Below, one piece after another: positions 63,609 through 64,000 of a DNA stretch of 64,000 nt. Origin of the DNA: Azospirillum humicireducens. Lineage in GTDB: Bacteria > Pseudomonadota > Alphaproteobacteria > Azospirillales > Azospirillaceae. A program made the position numbers and the translations under genes. The number at the start of each line of letters is the position of its first letter. The stretch's first letter is position 1. Under the pieces are notes generated by a model, which was not told the origin of the DNA, did no database searches, and was given only the letters and a program-made list of their open reading frames with translations. The DNA lies in contig NZ_CP028903.1 in the NCBI RefSeq assembly GCF_001639105.2, positions 331,683 through 395,682 on the forward strand, given 5' to 3'.

Positions 63609-64000
63609 ATGAGTCAGCGCCGAACCGCCAAGATCTCCCTGAAAAAGCAACCGCAGCAAGCCCGGTCGACGGAACTCGTCGCGACGATCCTGGATGCCGC
63701 CGTTCAGGTTCTGGCAAAGGAGGGAGCGAACCGCTTCACGACGGCCCGCGTGGCCGAGAAGGCCGGGGTGAGCGTCGGCTCCCTCTATCAATACTTCCCC
63801 AACAAGGCGGCCATTCTGTTTCGCCTTCAATGCGACGAGTGGCGACAGACGACGGAAATGCTGCGGACGATCCTGCAGGACGGCGGCGAAGCGCCGGACG
63901 ATCGACTGCGGACGCTCGTTCACGTCTTCTTGCGGTCGGAATGCGAGGAGGCCGCGGTCCGCATCGCACTCGACGATGCCGCTCCCCTCTACCGGGATGC
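63609..64000 (+). CDS. TetR-family regulator (cut by window edge)
   Basis: Only the first 130 codons are present. The N-terminal HTH is complete: TILDAAVQVLAKEGANRFTTARVAEKAGVSVGSLYQYFPNKAAILFRLQ. The start MSQRRTAKISLK has a weak SD. It lies 106 bases after the MFS gene on the same strand and probably represses the methyltransferase-exporter genes. The ligand domain runs beyond base 64000. Confidence 0.88.
   Translation, partial: MSQRRTAKISLKKQPQQARSTELVATILDAAVQVLAKEGANRFTTARVAEKAGVSVGSLYQYFPNKAAILFRLQCDEWRQTTEMLRTILQDGGEAPDDRLRTLVHVFLRSECEEAAVRIALDDAAPLYRD

Overview
The window is a 64 kb piece of a high-GC alphaproteobacterial genome. Gene content and order point to Azospirillum or a close relative in the Rhodospirillales: a large (about 180 kDa) NAD-dependent glutamate dehydrogenase, the gene run PaaI thioesterase - rplM - rpsI - argC, a urea ABC transporter, an NAD-dependent formate dehydrogenase and many GANTC sites at a replication origin. 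The genus is inferred; no database was searched.

Layout. 0-5.4 kb: trehalose synthase/maltokinase fusion, a glycosyltransferase-like gene, and an AT-rich islet with one unknown gene. 5.4-20 kb: a MocR regulator divergent from an FMN-binding oxidase-like gene, an OmpA-family protein, a gamma carbonic anhydrase, argC-rpsI-rplM, a glycine-zipper lipoprotein, a SUMF1-fold protein, amino-acid binding protein, LysR/GST/oxidoreductase group, an acid phosphatase and a DUF1842-like gene. 20-26 kb: complete urtABCDE urea transporter. 26-36.3 kb: L,D-transpeptidase, a VOC protein, then an SMP-30 - LysR - fdsGBA-fdhD-fdsD formate dehydrogenase cluster, all on the minus strand. 36.3-38.1 kb: a second AT-rich islet with an unknown membrane-anchored protein, bounded by an IS5-type transposase remnant. 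38-46.4 kb: two divergent hybrid histidine kinases, a protein ending in a six-fold cysteine-containing nonapeptide repeat, and a Tat-exported peptide-binding protein. 46.4-52.3 kb: the replication and partition module of the replicon: two parS-like palindromes, parB, parA, a RepA-type initiator, an origin with seven iterons arranged in mirrored blocks around an AT-rich core, a dense cluster of GANTC sites, and two accessory replication-type genes. 52-55.4 kb: DUF2218 protein, TonB-dependent receptor and AraC regulator (iron-siderophore module). 55.6-60.5 kb: NAD-glutamate dehydrogenase. 61.5-64 kb: O-methyltransferase, MFS exporter and a TetR regulator cut by the window edge.

The most informative feature is the coexistence, within 40 kb, of a plasmid-type RepA/ParAB origin and core genes (ribosomal proteins L13 and S9, argC). 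If these genes are single copy, the replicon is a chromid rather than a dispensable plasmid. Other points worth attention are the two AT-rich islets, one carrying a small protein with a GC...H arrangement like CNF/BLF1-type deamidases; the nonapeptide-repeat protein; and the OxyR-type operator in front of the formate dehydrogenase genes.
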